64,000 bases of DNA from an uncultured Oscillospiraceae bacterium (GTDB lineage: Bacteria > Bacillota > Clostridia > Oscillospirales > Acutalibacteraceae), in the NCBI GenBank assembly GCA_900544375.1, contig UQUZ01000001.1:62001-126000 (forward strand), read 5' to 3'. Positions 33,596 through 42,562 of this stretch are shown here, in pieces. The position numbers were made by a program, and so were the translations under genes. Position 1 is the first letter of the stretch, and each line of letters begins with the position of its first letter. The notes under the pieces were generated by a model that did not search any database, was not told the origin of the DNA, and saw only the letters and a program-made list of their open reading frames with translations.

Positions 33596-34834
33596 ATGTA
33601 TGTAGCGGTAATGGGGTATGGCGTGGTCGGCTCGGGCGTAGTGGAGCTGTTTGGCAAGAACCATGGCAGCATTGTGCGCAGAAGCACCCAAACCGAGATG
33701 GAGATCAGGTACATCCTTGACCTGCGCGACTTTCCGGGCGACCCAAATGAAGAAAAATTCACCAAGGATTTTCAAAAGATTCTACAGGATGAGGAAGTTA
33801 AGATCGTTGTTGAAACGATGGGCGGCCTGCATCCGGCGTATGAATATGTGCTCGCCTGCCTCAAGGCGGGGAAGAGCGTGGTCACCTCCAATAAGGAGCT
33901 TGTAGCGGCGAAAGGGTACGAACTGCTTCAGGCCGCTGAAGAAAACAACGTCAATTTCCTCTTTGAGGCAAGCGTTGGCGGAGGAATCCCGATTATCCGG
34001 CCGATCAGCCAGTGCCTGGCAGCCAATGAAATTGACGAGATTGCCGGGATCCTCAACGGCACGACGAATTTCATCCTGACCCGCATGATTGAGGATCAAA
34101 TGAGCTTTGAAGACGCACTTCGCCTGGCGCAGGAAAACGGATATGCGGAAAAAGACCCGACGGCCGACATCGAAGGCATTGACGCCTGCCGCAAGATTTG
34201 CATTCTGGCATCTCTGGCATTTGGTAAGCATGTGTATCCGGATGGCGTTTATACGGAAGGCATTACCAAAATCCATTTGCGGGATGTGGAATATATTCGC
34301 GCTTGGGGCGGCGTGATCAAGCTGCTCGGCCGGGCAAAGAGGCTCCAGAACGGGCGCATTAGCGCAATGGTCAGCCCAGCGGTTGTGGATCGGCATAGCC
34401 AGCTTGCCGGAGTGGACGATGTATTCAATGCGATCCTTGTGCGTGGGGATGCGATTGGCGACGTGGTGTTTTATGGCCGCGGAGCAGGTAAAATGCCAAC
34501 AGCAAGCGCGGTTGTGGCCGATGTGATCGACTGTGCAAAGCATCTCAACCGCAAAAAGCTTTTCGGCTGGGGCAGCAGCGAAGAGGGCTATGTGGCCGAT
34601 TATCGCGATATGCGCACGGCGCTTTATATCCGTGCGCAGGCAAGCAAGCCGGACCAGGCATTGGAAGCTGCCCGGAAAGCGTTTGGCGAGATCACGGCGC
34701 TACACTGCGAGGATGCGCCGGCAGATGAAATTGCATTTATCACACCGCAGGATACGGAGCGGGAATTGCAGGCGAAGCTTGCCGGGATCAACGGGCTTAC
34801 GCTGCAATCCGTGATCCGGATGACGGATTATTGA
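33596..34834 (+). CDS. hom: Homoserine dehydrogenase
   Basis: 412 residues: Rossmann motif GYGVVGSG at 7-14, the catalytic region with SNKELVAAKG and FEASVGGGIPII, NGTTNFILTRM, YAEKDPTADIEGIDA, and a C-terminal ACT-like domain (about 335-410). It makes homoserine for threonine and methionine synthesis. I start at ATG 33596 behind AAAGGAG, since the earlier ATG lies on the wrong side of that SD. lysC follows after 18 bases, so both aspartate-family enzymes share a transcript. Confidence 0.96.
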   Translation: MYVAVMGYGVVGSGVVELFGKNHGSIVRRSTQTEMEIRYILDLRDFPGDPNEEKFTKDFQKILQDEEVKIVVETMGGLHPAYEYVLACLKAGKSVVTSNKELVAAKGYELLQAAEENNVNFLFEASVGGGIPIIRPISQCLAANEIDEIAGILNGTTNFILTRMIEDQMSFEDALRLAQENGYAEKDPTADIEGIDACRKICILASLAFGKHVYPDGVYTEGITKIHLRDVEYIRAWGGVIKLLGRAKRLQNGRISAMVSPAVVDRHSQLAGVDDVFNAILVRGDAIGDVVFYGRGAGKMPTASAVVADVIDCAKHLNRKKLFGWGSSEEGYVADYRDMRTALYIRAQASKPDQALEAARKAFGEITALHCEDAPADEIAFITPQDTERELQAKLAGINGLTLQSVIRMTDY

Positions 34835-34852
34835 TTATAGGAGGGTATTGCA

Positions 34853-36064
34853 ATGGCACTCATTGTACAAAAATTTGGCGGCAGCTCTGTTGCGAATGCC
34901 GATAAGGTTCGCAACGTTGCGCAGATCGTCACGCAGACCTACAGCGAGGGAAACGATGTAGTGGTCGTTGTATCCGCACAGGGCGATACAACAGACGACC
35001 TGATCGAAAAGGCGGCTGAAATTAATCCGAAGGGCTCCAAGCGCGAGATGGATGTGCTCCTCACTGCCGGCGAGCAGATGTCCGCCTCCCTGCTGGCGAT
35101 GGCGATTGAAAAGCTTGGGTTCCCTGTCATTTCGTTGCTGGGCTGGCAGGCAGGTTTCCAAACGAGCTCTGCCTATGGCAACGCCCGCATTAAATCCATC
35201 AAAACCGATCGCCTTCGCGCAGAGATTGGGCGCAAAAATATTGTTGTGGTTGCGGGCTTCCAAGGCCTCAATAAATATGACGATGTGACAACCTTTGGCC
35301 GCGGCGGTTCGGATACGACCGCCGTTGCGCTTGCCGCTTCCCTGCATGCGGAGCGCTGCCAGATTTTTACGGACGTTGAGGGCGTATACACCGCCGACCC
35401 GCGTAAGATTGAGGGCGCGAAGAAGCTTAAGGAGATCACCTATGACGAGATGCTGGAACTTGCCACGCTCGGCGCGCAGGTGCTCAATAACCGGTCTGTA
35501 GAAATGGCGAAAAAATATAATGTTGAGGTAGAGGTGCTCTCCAGTCTCAAGAGGGTGCCGGGCACAATTGTGAAGGAGGTTGCCAAAATGGAAAAGATGC
35601 TGGTCAGAGGGGTTACGAAGGACACAAATGTGACGCGTGTCTCCATCATCGGCGTGCCGGATGTGCCGGGCATCGCGTTTAAAATTTTCAGCAAACTTGC
35701 AGCAAAGGGTATCAATGTGGATATTATTCTGCAATCCGTCGGCCGTGATGGCACAAAGGATATTTCTTTTACCGTCAGCCGGGACAATGGCGAAACGGTT
35801 GCCGAGATTCTCTCCACTTCTTTTGAGGAGTTGGCAGGCAAGGAGATCGTAACGGATAATCAGGTGGCAAAGATCAGCGTTGTCGGCGCGGGCATGGAAA
35901 CACACCCCGGTACGGCAGCGAAGATGTTTGAAGCGCTGTATGAAATTGATGTTAACATCCAAATGATCGCGACAAGCGAGATCAAGATCTCCGTTCTGAT
36001 CGATGAAAAGGATGCCGACCGTGCGGTGGCAGCGGTGCATAAGGCGTTTATCCCGGTGGAATGA
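34853..36064 (+). CDS. lysC: Aspartate kinase
   Basis: 403 residues. KFGGSSVANADKVRNVA starts the kinase domain, with FGRGGSDTTAVALAA at the substrate site and FTDVEGVYTADPR in the middle. Two C-terminal ACT domains (about 265-400) provide feedback control. It phosphorylates aspartate for lysine, threonine and methionine synthesis. ATG 34853 follows AGGAGGG. It closes the hom-lysC operon. Confidence 0.97.
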   Translation: MALIVQKFGGSSVANADKVRNVAQIVTQTYSEGNDVVVVVSAQGDTTDDLIEKAAEINPKGSKREMDVLLTAGEQMSASLLAMAIEKLGFPVISLLGWQAGFQTSSAYGNARIKSIKTDRLRAEIGRKNIVVVAGFQGLNKYDDVTTFGRGGSDTTAVALAASLHAERCQIFTDVEGVYTADPRKIEGAKKLKEITYDEMLELATLGAQVLNNRSVEMAKKYNVEVEVLSSLKRVPGTIVKEVAKMEKMLVRGVTKDTNVTRVSIIGVPDVPGIAFKIFSKLAAKGINVDIILQSVGRDGTKDISFTVSRDNGETVAEILSTSFEELAGKEIVTDNQVAKISVVGAGMETHPGTAAKMFEALYEIDVNIQMIATSEIKISVLIDEKDADRAVAAVHKAFIPVE

Positions 36065-36082
36065 GCTTTTAGAATTCGTTAA

Positions 36083-36142
36083 CAAAAAACGTCCGTGCGC
36101 TTTTTTGCGCCGGGCGTTTTTTTACGCCGGGCGTTTTTTTTG
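36083..36142 (+). terminator. Terminator of hom-lysC with duplicated half
   Basis: AACGTCCGTGCGC and GCGCCGGGCGTT pair around TTTTTT and run into TTTTTTT. The segment CGCCGGGCGTTTTTTT is then repeated once. Confidence 0.88.
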
Positions 36143-36206
36143 AGTTTTTTGGTTAATAATACGGAATACAGATGGTTAGAAAGACAAAGAAAATGGAGGG
36201 ATTCCG

Positions 36207-36374
36207 ATGGATCAAATTCCAACGCCCGTATGGGAAGATCAAAAGCTCAATCAGTATTTCAAAACGCTACCTGTTTTCGTGCAGGAAACGATTGCGCAGA
36301 CAGGCATCCAAATTACGGATGAGGCGCAGCTGCGCGCCGTCGCGGAAAAAATTTTAAAAGGGCAGCAGCAGTAA
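36207..36374 (+). CDS. Small conserved-looking protein of 55 residues
   Basis: The protein starts MDQIPTPVWEDQKLNQYFKT, continues LPVFVQETIAQTGIQI and ends in a glutamine run. It has no membrane helix or cysteine. GGAGGG lies 8 bases before ATG 36207, and a good terminator follows, so I take it as real. I recall similar short proteins in Clostridia annotated as hypothetical. No function can be given. Confidence 0.7.
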   Translation: MDQIPTPVWEDQKLNQYFKTLPVFVQETIAQTGIQITDEAQLRAVAEKILKGQQQ

Positions 36375-36397
36375 AATGAGCCTTTTCTATAGGGTAT

Positions 36398-36446
36398 GGA
36401 AAAACAAAAAACGACCGGAGCGGCATTTTTCGCCCCGGTCGTTTGG
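36398..36446 (-). terminator. Terminator between the small ORF and argS
   Basis: AACGACCGG (36410-36418) pairs with CCGGTCGTT (36435-36443). The minus-strand side continues TTTTTTGTTTTT, serving argS; it can also stop the small gene. Confidence 0.88.
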
Positions 36447-36458
36447 TAAAGGATCGAA

Positions 36459-38153
36459 TTACATGCTTTCTGGGACCATAATCTTAAGCATTTCTAAAAT
36501 ATTGCGGATCGTATCCCGCACACAGATGCAAAGATAAATTCGCGCCTGCATGAGCGCCTCATCCTCTACGCGGACGCGGCAAGCGTTATAAAATTTGTGA
36601 AAAAGCGTGGCCAGCTCGATTACATAACGGGTGATCCGCGCGGGATCATAATTCTTGGCGGAGAGGACGATCTCATCCGTCAGAGCGGCCAGATGGCGGA
36701 TCAGCGCCCGTTCCTCCGGGGTAGCTAGCAGGCAAAGCTCCTGCCCCGTGCACTCCCGCGGGGCAACGCCCTCTGAAGCGAGCTTTTTCAAGATGCTGCA
36801 AATGCGCGCGTGCGCATATTGGCAGTAATACACGGGGTTTTGCGCGCTTTGCTCAACGGCTAGATCAAGATCAAATTCCATTTGGGAGCCGGGCTCGCGC
36901 AAGTTAAAAAGGAAGCGTGCTGCATCGACCGGGATGTCGTCCAGCAGATCAGTCAGAGTAATCGCCTTCCCTGTACGCTTGGACATCCGCACCACCTCGC
37001 CGCCGCTGACAAGCCGCACAAGCTGCATCAGGATAACGTCCAGCCGGTTGGGGTCGATCCCAATCGCCTCCAGCGCGCCCTTCATGCGGGCGACGTGGCC
37101 GTGGTGATCCGCGCCCCAGATATCGATGGCCTGATCGTAGCCACGCTTTACCAGTTTGTTGCGATGGTAGGCGACGTCGGCGGCGAAATAGGTCGGGTTG
37201 CCGTTGGCACGCACGAGCACCTCATCCTTTTCGGCGCCGCGTTCGGTTGCTTTATACCAAAGCGCGCCGTCTTTTTCATAGGTGAGACCGGCCTGGCGAA
37301 ACAGCTCAATGGTTTCTGCCAATTCTCCATCCTGATGGACGGTGCTCTCATAGAACCAATTGTCATACTGAATGCGGTATTTGGCGAGCGTTTCCTGCAT
37401 GCCGGCAATATTCTTCGGCAGAGCGAAATCAACCAGCGCCTGCCGGCGTTCGGCCTCGTCCGCATTTACATACCGGTCTCCGAAAACCGCGGCGAACTCC
37501 TCTGCGCGCACGCGGATATCATCGCCGTGGTAACTATCCTCCGGCAATTCGATCGCATCTTCTCCCAGAAAATGCTGAAGATAACGCACCTCCAGCGAGA
37601 GAGCAAATTTTTCGATCTGGTTGCCCGCGTCGTTGACGTAGAATTCCCGGCAGACGTCAAATCCCGCATAATCGAGCGCTGCGGCTAGGCAATCTCCCAA
37701 TGCGCCGCCGCGGGCATTGCCCATATGCATTGGGCCGGTTGGGTTAGCGGATACAAATTCTACCATCACACGCTTGCCCCTGCCAAAATCGGAACGGCCA
37801 TACCCCTTGCCGCAGGCGCGGATATCCTTTAAGATGGCGGCATAGTAGCTATCCGCCAGGAAAAAGTTTAGAAACCCGGGGCCAGCCGCCTCACAACGGC
37901 TGAAAAAAGTATCCGCAAGATCCATGCGGGCTAAAACTTCCTCCGCAATTTTGCGTGGGGCCATGTGGAAAGCCTTTGCACATGCCATTGCGGCGTTGGT
38001 CGCATAGTCGCCATTGGCCCGGTCCGCGGGGACCTCCACAGTGAATGCCGGAATGGGCTCCGGCGGCAGGGCTCCGTCCGCCACTGCCTTTCCCATTGCA
38101 TCGAGCACCGCCTGGCGCAGTGCCTGTTTCGTTTCCTTTACGAGTTTTGACAT
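36459..38153 (-). CDS. argS: Arginyl-tRNA synthetase
   Basis: 564 residues, class I. The N-terminal Add-1 domain covers about 1-105, the HIGH motif reads HMGN (143-146) in NPTGPMHMGNARGG, and the KMSKS-like motif is RMSKRTGKAI. The anticodon-binding helical domain ends VPESM. It charges tRNA-Arg. ATG 38153 follows AAGGAGG, inside the end of the DUF1934 gene, with which it overlaps by 16 bases, the usual ywiB-argS pair. Confidence 0.97.
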   Translation of the reverse strand: MSKLVKETKQALRQAVLDAMGKAVADGALPPEPIPAFTVEVPADRANGDYATNAAMACAKAFHMAPRKIAEEVLARMDLADTFFSRCEAAGPGFLNFFLADSYYAAILKDIRACGKGYGRSDFGRGKRVMVEFVSANPTGPMHMGNARGGALGDCLAAALDYAGFDVCREFYVNDAGNQIEKFALSLEVRYLQHFLGEDAIELPEDSYHGDDIRVRAEEFAAVFGDRYVNADEAERRQALVDFALPKNIAGMQETLAKYRIQYDNWFYESTVHQDGELAETIELFRQAGLTYEKDGALWYKATERGAEKDEVLVRANGNPTYFAADVAYHRNKLVKRGYDQAIDIWGADHHGHVARMKGALEAIGIDPNRLDVILMQLVRLVSGGEVVRMSKRTGKAITLTDLLDDIPVDAARFLFNLREPGSQMEFDLDLAVEQSAQNPVYYCQYAHARICSILKKLASEGVAPRECTGQELCLLATPEERALIRHLAALTDEIVLSAKNYDPARITRYVIELATLFHKFYNACRVRVEDEALMQARIYLCICVRDTIRNILEMLKIMVPESM

Positions 38154-38590
38154 CCTGTATTTGCCTCCTTCACCGTGATTACAAGCTCGTTGCGCGCGGC
38201 GAGGCCGGCGTTGAAATCGAGCGTATAATGGAATTCCAGTTTCCCTCCATGCTCATCCATCAACGAATCCACCTTTTGAGTAAATACGCCGATCATCAGT
38301 TCACCGTAGGGCGTGGCGTAGTGGCAGTTATGCCGCCGGCCGAGCTCCATAATCAATTCCGATTGGTAGCTCCCCGTCCTCGTCATGGTAACGCGGCGGC
38401 CGTTTTCCACATGCAGGGTGGTAACGCAGCCCTCCAATTCGCCGTCCTGATCCGTATAGATCAGTGAATAATCCTCCGGTGTGCCGCAGAGGGAGCCCAC
38501 GGTGGTCATGGACATGCTTTGGACGTCGCCGTCCGTTTCGTGCTGGTCGGCAATTTCTATGATAACGTCTTTTTCCAAAATGATAAACAT
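38138..38590 (-). CDS. ywiB: DUF1934 beta-barrel protein, YwiB-like
   Basis: 150 residues predicted to form a small lipocalin-like barrel. It matches DUF1934 (KDVIIEIADQHETDGD, YQSELIMELGRRHNCHYATPYG, ending FNAGLAARNELVITVKE). Its function is unknown, but it is widely linked to argS in Firmicutes. ATG 38590 nearly touches its SD (GAAAGG), so a TTG start at 38578 is more likely. It lies 28 bases after ddl. Confidence 0.87.
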   Translation of the reverse strand: MFIILEKDVIIEIADQHETDGDVQSMSMTTVGSLCGTPEDYSLIYTDQDGELEGCVTTLHVENGRRVTMTRTGSYQSELIMELGRRHNCHYATPYGELMIGVFTQKVDSLMDEHGGKLEFHYTLDFNAGLAARNELVITVKEANTGCQNS

Positions 38591-38618
38591 CCTTTCGCAA
38601 AAGTAGGGATGCGGCGTG

Positions 38619-39692
38619 TCAACCCTTCGGCTCCCATTTTTTTAAAGCGAGCTGGATCAGCCGGTCTAGCAGCTCGCCATAGGGCAGACCGGTGTGTTCC
38701 CAAAGCTTGGGATACATGCTGATGGGCGTAAAGCCAGGGATGGTGTTCGGCTCGTTGAGAAGCACCGCGCCATCTGATTTGCGCACAAAGAAATCCACGC
38801 GTGCAAGCCCGGAGCAGCCCATTTCCGTGAAAACGCGGCAGGCGGCGGCGCGCACCGCCTCGAGCGTATCCGCCGGCAGACGGGCGGGGATGTGCAGCTC
38901 GCTGTCGGCCGCGATATATTTTGCTTCGTAATCGTAAAAATCATTGCAGGGGACAACCTCGCCTACGGTGGAGGCTTTCGGCTTCTCGTTGCCGAGCACA
39001 GCGCATTCTACCTCCATGCCATCGATCCCCTCCTCCAAAACGAGCTTATCATCATGCAGGAAGGCCTTTTCGATTGCATCGGCCAGCTCCGTCTCATTGC
39101 GAGCTTTTCCTACGCCGACAGAGGAGCCCGCGTTGGCGGGCTTGACAAAGATGGGGAGGCCGAGCCGACCAATTGCCTTTTGGCGCAGGGCGGCGGCATC
39201 TTTTTGATAGCCATCGCGGGTCAAGGGGAGCCACTTTGCCTGCGCAATGCCCGCCACATCTGTCATGGCGTTTGTGATCGCCTTATCCATCGTGATAGCG
39301 GAGGCGGTGCAGCCGCAGCCGACGAAGGGGAGCTGCGCAAGCTGCAAAAGGCCTTGCATGGTGCCGTCCTCCCCGTTTTTGCCGTGCAGGACGGGGAACA
39401 CCACATCCACACGTTCCACGCGTGCCGCGCCGTTTTCAAAAATGAGCAGGCCGTGATGAGAGGCGTCCGGCGAGAGCACAGCGGGCGTCCGCTTGCCGCA
39501 TTCGAGCCAGTTATCCTCCGGTAAGGCTTCCGGATCGCCCTCATAGAGTAGCCATTCGCCCTGCTTTGTGATGCCGAGGGTGAGCACCTCATAGCGGTCC
39601 CGCGGAATATTCTGGATGACGCTGCGCGCCGAAACGAGGGATACCTCATGCTCGCTCGATACGCCGCCGAAAAGAACCAAAACCTTTTTCAT
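38619..39692 (-). CDS. ddl: D-alanine--D-alanine ligase
   Basis: 357 residues of the ATP-grasp fold: KVLVLFGGVSSEHEVSLVSA at the start, FPVLHGKNGEDGTMQGLLQL, KPANAGSSVGVGKA, and the metal site near ARVDFFVR and LNEPNTIPGF. It joins two D-alanines for peptidoglycan precursors. The loop residues are those of ordinary D-Ala-D-Ala enzymes as far as I can tell. ATG 39692 follows GAAAGGATGG. It leads the ddl-ywiB-argS operon. Confidence 0.96.
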   Translation of the reverse strand: MKKVLVLFGGVSSEHEVSLVSARSVIQNIPRDRYEVLTLGITKQGEWLLYEGDPEALPEDNWLECGKRTPAVLSPDASHHGLLIFENGAARVERVDVVFPVLHGKNGEDGTMQGLLQLAQLPFVGCGCTASAITMDKAITNAMTDVAGIAQAKWLPLTRDGYQKDAAALRQKAIGRLGLPIFVKPANAGSSVGVGKARNETELADAIEKAFLHDDKLVLEEGIDGMEVECAVLGNEKPKASTVGEVVPCNDFYDYEAKYIAADSELHIPARLPADTLEAVRAAACRVFTEMGCSGLARVDFFVRKSDGAVLLNEPNTIPGFTPISMYPKLWEHTGLPYGELLDRLIQLALKKWEPKG

Positions 39693-39771
39693 GAAATAAG
39701 ACCATCCTTTCTCTGCCGGGCAGTCGAGCCTGCCTGTGCCAAGGGAGGGGCTGCCTTCCTAAAACCTTTAT

Positions 39772-39800
39772 ATGATAGCATAATTCAGAGATATGCGCAA
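39772..39800 (-). promoter_or_regulatory. Promoter of ddl-ywiB-argS
   Basis: On the minus strand TTGCGC (39800-39795) and TATCAT (39777-39772) are 17 bases apart. Confidence 0.65.
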
Positions 39801-39925
39801 TTGGAGAAAGTGCCGGAAAGCGCACTGCGATACCCCAAAAAGAAGGGAAATCAATCGCGTTTTAACCGAAGAATTCTGCCGGATGGTATAACAGCGGGAA
39901 AAACTGTGAAAGATCAGGATATCAT

Positions 39926-39954
39926 TTGACTTTCCGCCTTCGATTCGTTATACT
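39926..39954 (+). promoter_or_regulatory. Promoter of znuACB
   Basis: TTGACT at 39926 and TATACT at 39949 are 17 bases apart. Confidence 0.87.
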
Positions 39955-39957
39955 TAA

Positions 39958-39972
39958 TGCAAATGACTTGCA
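39958..39972 (+). promoter_or_regulatory. Possible metal-regulator operator at znuA
   Basis: The inverted repeat TGCAA-N5-TTGCA covers the expected transcription start of znuACB. A zinc-responsive repressor would be expected there, but the site is not the classic Zur box, so the regulator is unknown. Confidence 0.45.
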
Positions 39973-39986
39973 ATAAGGAGCACCCT

Positions 39987-40937
39987 ATGAACAACAGCAA
40001 AAAACATCTCGCGCTGCTTTCTGTTTTGCTCTGCCTTCTTTTGATCGCCTTTTCGGGCTGCACACCGGTGGAGCACTTGCAGAGCGATTATCAGATCGTC
40101 ACCTCTTTCTACCCGATGTATCTCTTCACACGCAATTTAACAGAAGGGATCAGCGGGGTAACCGTGGTCAACATGACGGCACAGAACGCAGGCTGCCTGC
40201 ATGATTATCAACTGCTCTCCAAGGATATGAAAGCGCTCGGCGCGGCGGATGCGTTTGTTATTAACGGAGCAGGGATGGAGGGATTCCTCGAGAAAGTGAT
40301 TGAGCAATTACCCTCCCTGCCCGTGATCACGGCGAGTGAAGGGATTGAAATCCTCTGTGAAAACGCGGAGCACGAGCATGAAGAGGAGCAGGCGCATGGT
40401 CATGCGGGGCACGAGCATGAGGAGAACGCGCACGTTTGGCTCTCCGTGCCGAATGCGATCGCAGAGGTCAATAACATCGCAGCAGGGTTGAAAAAGCTTT
40501 TGCCAGGTAATGAAGCGCAGATTGAGCGAAACCGGAGCGCTTATGAAAAACGCTTGCTTTCGCTTGATGCAGAGCTGGCACAAATGCTCGCCCCCATCCG
40601 GGGCGCCGAGATCATCTCCTTCCACGAGGCGTACGATTATTTTGCGCAGCGGTATGGCCTCGTCATCGCTGGGGCGATTGAAACGCACGATGGCGGGGAG
40701 CCGGGCACAAAGGAGCTGATCGAAACCGTGGAATGGATCCGCTCGCACGGCATCCGGGCCATTTTTATCGAGCCGAATTATCAGGGCAGCTCGGCGGGAA
40801 TCCTCAGCCGGGAAACGGGGGCAAAGCTCTGCACGCTAAACCCTGTGACTCAAGGGGAGGACAGCTTGACCGCTTATGAGGGCATCATGCGGCAAAATGC
40901 GAAAACGATCGTGGAGGCGGTAAAAAATGGCGATTGA
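39987..40937 (+). CDS. znuA: Zinc ABC transporter, substrate-binding lipoprotein
   Basis: 316 residues. A lipobox, FSGC with Cys25, follows the signal sequence. Residues about 129-149 are rich in histidine and acidic residues (HEHEEEQAHGHAGHEHEE), a zinc-collecting loop seen in ZnuA. FHEAYDYFAQRYGL and IFIEPNYQGSSA are typical of the cluster 9 family. It captures zinc, or less likely manganese, outside the membrane. ATG 39987 has AAGGAG upstream. The last 11 bases overlap znuC. Confidence 0.94.
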   Translation: MNNSKKHLALLSVLLCLLLIAFSGCTPVEHLQSDYQIVTSFYPMYLFTRNLTEGISGVTVVNMTAQNAGCLHDYQLLSKDMKALGAADAFVINGAGMEGFLEKVIEQLPSLPVITASEGIEILCENAEHEHEEEQAHGHAGHEHEENAHVWLSVPNAIAEVNNIAAGLKKLLPGNEAQIERNRSAYEKRLLSLDAELAQMLAPIRGAEIISFHEAYDYFAQRYGLVIAGAIETHDGGEPGTKELIETVEWIRSHGIRAIFIEPNYQGSSAGILSRETGAKLCTLNPVTQGEDSLTAYEGIMRQNAKTIVEAVKNGD

Positions 40938-41670
40938 AAACGGCTGCGGGCTTTGCAGCGTGCAAATACAAAAGATCGGCGTGCAGAAGGGGCGCGACAT
41001 CCTGCTGGAGGACGTCTCTTTTGAAATGCACTGTGGGGAGCTGACAGCTCTCATCGGCGTAAACGGCGCGGGCAAAACAACCTTGCTGCGGGCTATTTTG
41101 GGCGAGATACGGCATACCGGCACGGTCCGTTACCATTCCCACGATGGGAAGGATCTCTCGGAGATCACGGTTGGCTATGTGCCTCAATATCTGGATTTTG
41201 ACCGAAGCGCACCGGTGAACGTGATGGATTTTCTGCTGGCCGGGCGCACACAGGCCCCGGTGTGGATTACCCGGCCGCGCGCGCTGAAGCAGGCAATCCG
41301 GAGGAGCCTTGCGGATGCGGGCTGCGAGGGGTTGGAGAACCGGATGCTTGGGGCCCTTTCCGGCGGCGAGTTGCAGCGCGTGATGCTCGCGCAGGCGCTT
41401 TATCCCACGCCTGAGCTGTTGATTCTTGACGAGCCGGTATCTGGTGTGGACACCGTGGGATCAGAGCAGTTTTATGAGAAGATTTCACAGCTCCGGCACG
41501 ATTACCACATGGCGATCCTGATGGTTTCGCATGATCTGGAGCTGGTTCATCTGCATGCGGACAGGGCTGTTTTGCTCAATAAAAAGATTCTCTGCGCCGG
41601 TGAGGTTGACGAGGTTTACAATTCCAAAGCCTTCCGTGGAGCGTTTGGCATAGGGGGGGCGGCGAAATGA
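40927..41670 (+). CDS. znuC: Zinc ABC transporter, ATPase
   Basis: 247 residues with Walker A GVNGAGKTT, signature LSGGE, Walker B LLILDEPVSGVD and the H-loop VSHD. It powers uptake through ZnuB. It overlaps znuA by 11 bases and znuB by 4, so the three are translationally linked. Confidence 0.95.
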   Translation: MAIENGCGLCSVQIQKIGVQKGRDILLEDVSFEMHCGELTALIGVNGAGKTTLLRAILGEIRHTGTVRYHSHDGKDLSEITVGYVPQYLDFDRSAPVNVMDFLLAGRTQAPVWITRPRALKQAIRRSLADAGCEGLENRMLGALSGGELQRVMLAQALYPTPELLILDEPVSGVDTVGSEQFYEKISQLRHDYHMAILMVSHDLELVHLHADRAVLLNKKILCAGEVDEVYNSKAFRGAFGIGGAAK

Positions 41671-42503
41671 CTGTAATCTATCAAATCCTCGAAACTGTGC
41701 TGCCCTTTTCATGGCTTGATTACAATTTTATGAAAAATGCCTTTGTGGCCATCCTGCTCATCACGCCGCTGCTCGGCGTGCTCGGCACGATGGCGGTCAA
41801 TAACAAAATGGCCTTTTTTTCCGATGCGCTGGGCCATTCCGCGCTGACCGGCGTAGCGCTTGGCGTGCTGCTGGGCATTCAAAACGATCTCATTAGTATG
41901 ATTGCATTTGGGGTGCTGCTCGCGCTGGTGATCACGCGTGTAAAATCGGCAAAAACAGCCTCAGCCGATACGGTGATCAGTGTGTTTTCGTCTACCGCCA
42001 TTGCGTTGGGGCTCGTGATCCTATCGGCGGGGGGCGGATTTTCCAAATATTCGCAATACCTGATCGGCGATATCCTGAGCATTACGCCGCGGGAAATTTT
42101 GCTTCTGGCAATTACGCTGGTAATTGTTATTCTAATCTGGGGGATCATTTATAACCGCCTGCTTCTGTTAAGCATCAACACGGATCTTGCCGCAAGCCGG
42201 GGCGTGAAAACGGCGGTGGTAGAAAATATTTTTGTGGTGCTCGTTGCAGTGGTCGTGATGCTCTCGATTAAATGGGTGGGCGTGCTGCTGATCAACTCCC
42301 TGCTCATTCTGCCTGCGGCGGCTGCCCGCAACCTTGCGCGCAGCTCTCGGCAGTATTTGGCTTTTTCCGTGCTGATCGCAATGGTGTGCGGGGTGGGCGG
42401 TTTGATCGCCTCGTTTTATTTCAATACGTCGGCCGGCGCAACGATCGTGCTGCTGTGCGCGGCGGTGTTTTTTGCAACCTATGCGGCGCGCCGCAGAAAA
42501 TAA
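41667..42503 (+). CDS. znuB: Zinc ABC transporter, permease
   Basis: 278 residues with about eight membrane helices. Family markers are FFSDALGHSALTGVALGVLLG near residue 50 and WVGVLLINSLLILPAAAARN later. It forms the channel for the ZnuA-delivered metal. Its start overlaps the znuC stop (ATGA). A terminator follows. Confidence 0.95.
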   Translation: MTVIYQILETVLPFSWLDYNFMKNAFVAILLITPLLGVLGTMAVNNKMAFFSDALGHSALTGVALGVLLGIQNDLISMIAFGVLLALVITRVKSAKTASADTVISVFSSTAIALGLVILSAGGGFSKYSQYLIGDILSITPREILLLAITLVIVILIWGIIYNRLLLLSINTDLAASRGVKTAVVENIFVVLVAVVVMLSIKWVGVLLINSLLILPAAAARNLARSSRQYLAFSVLIAMVCGVGGLIASFYFNTSAGATIVLLCAAVFFATYAARRRK

Positions 42504-42509
42504 TAATAA

Positions 42510-42550
42510 GGCTGCCACAAATTACCATGTAATTTGCAGCAGCCCTTTTT
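42510..42550. terminator. Bidirectional terminator after znuB
   Basis: GGCTGC...CAAATTAC and GTAATTTG...GCAGCC form a long stem followed by CTTTTT. The minus-strand side is also T-rich, so it can serve the convergent gene ending at 42563. Confidence 0.85.
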
Positions 42551-42562
42551 CAGCTTTGGCCT

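Noticed and set aside
34835..36085. 416-codon frame antisense to lysC, and similar long antisense frames opposite argG/argH, rplK/rplA, argC and the M18 gene
   Set aside because: They mirror well-supported genes in G+C-rich DNA and show no family features.
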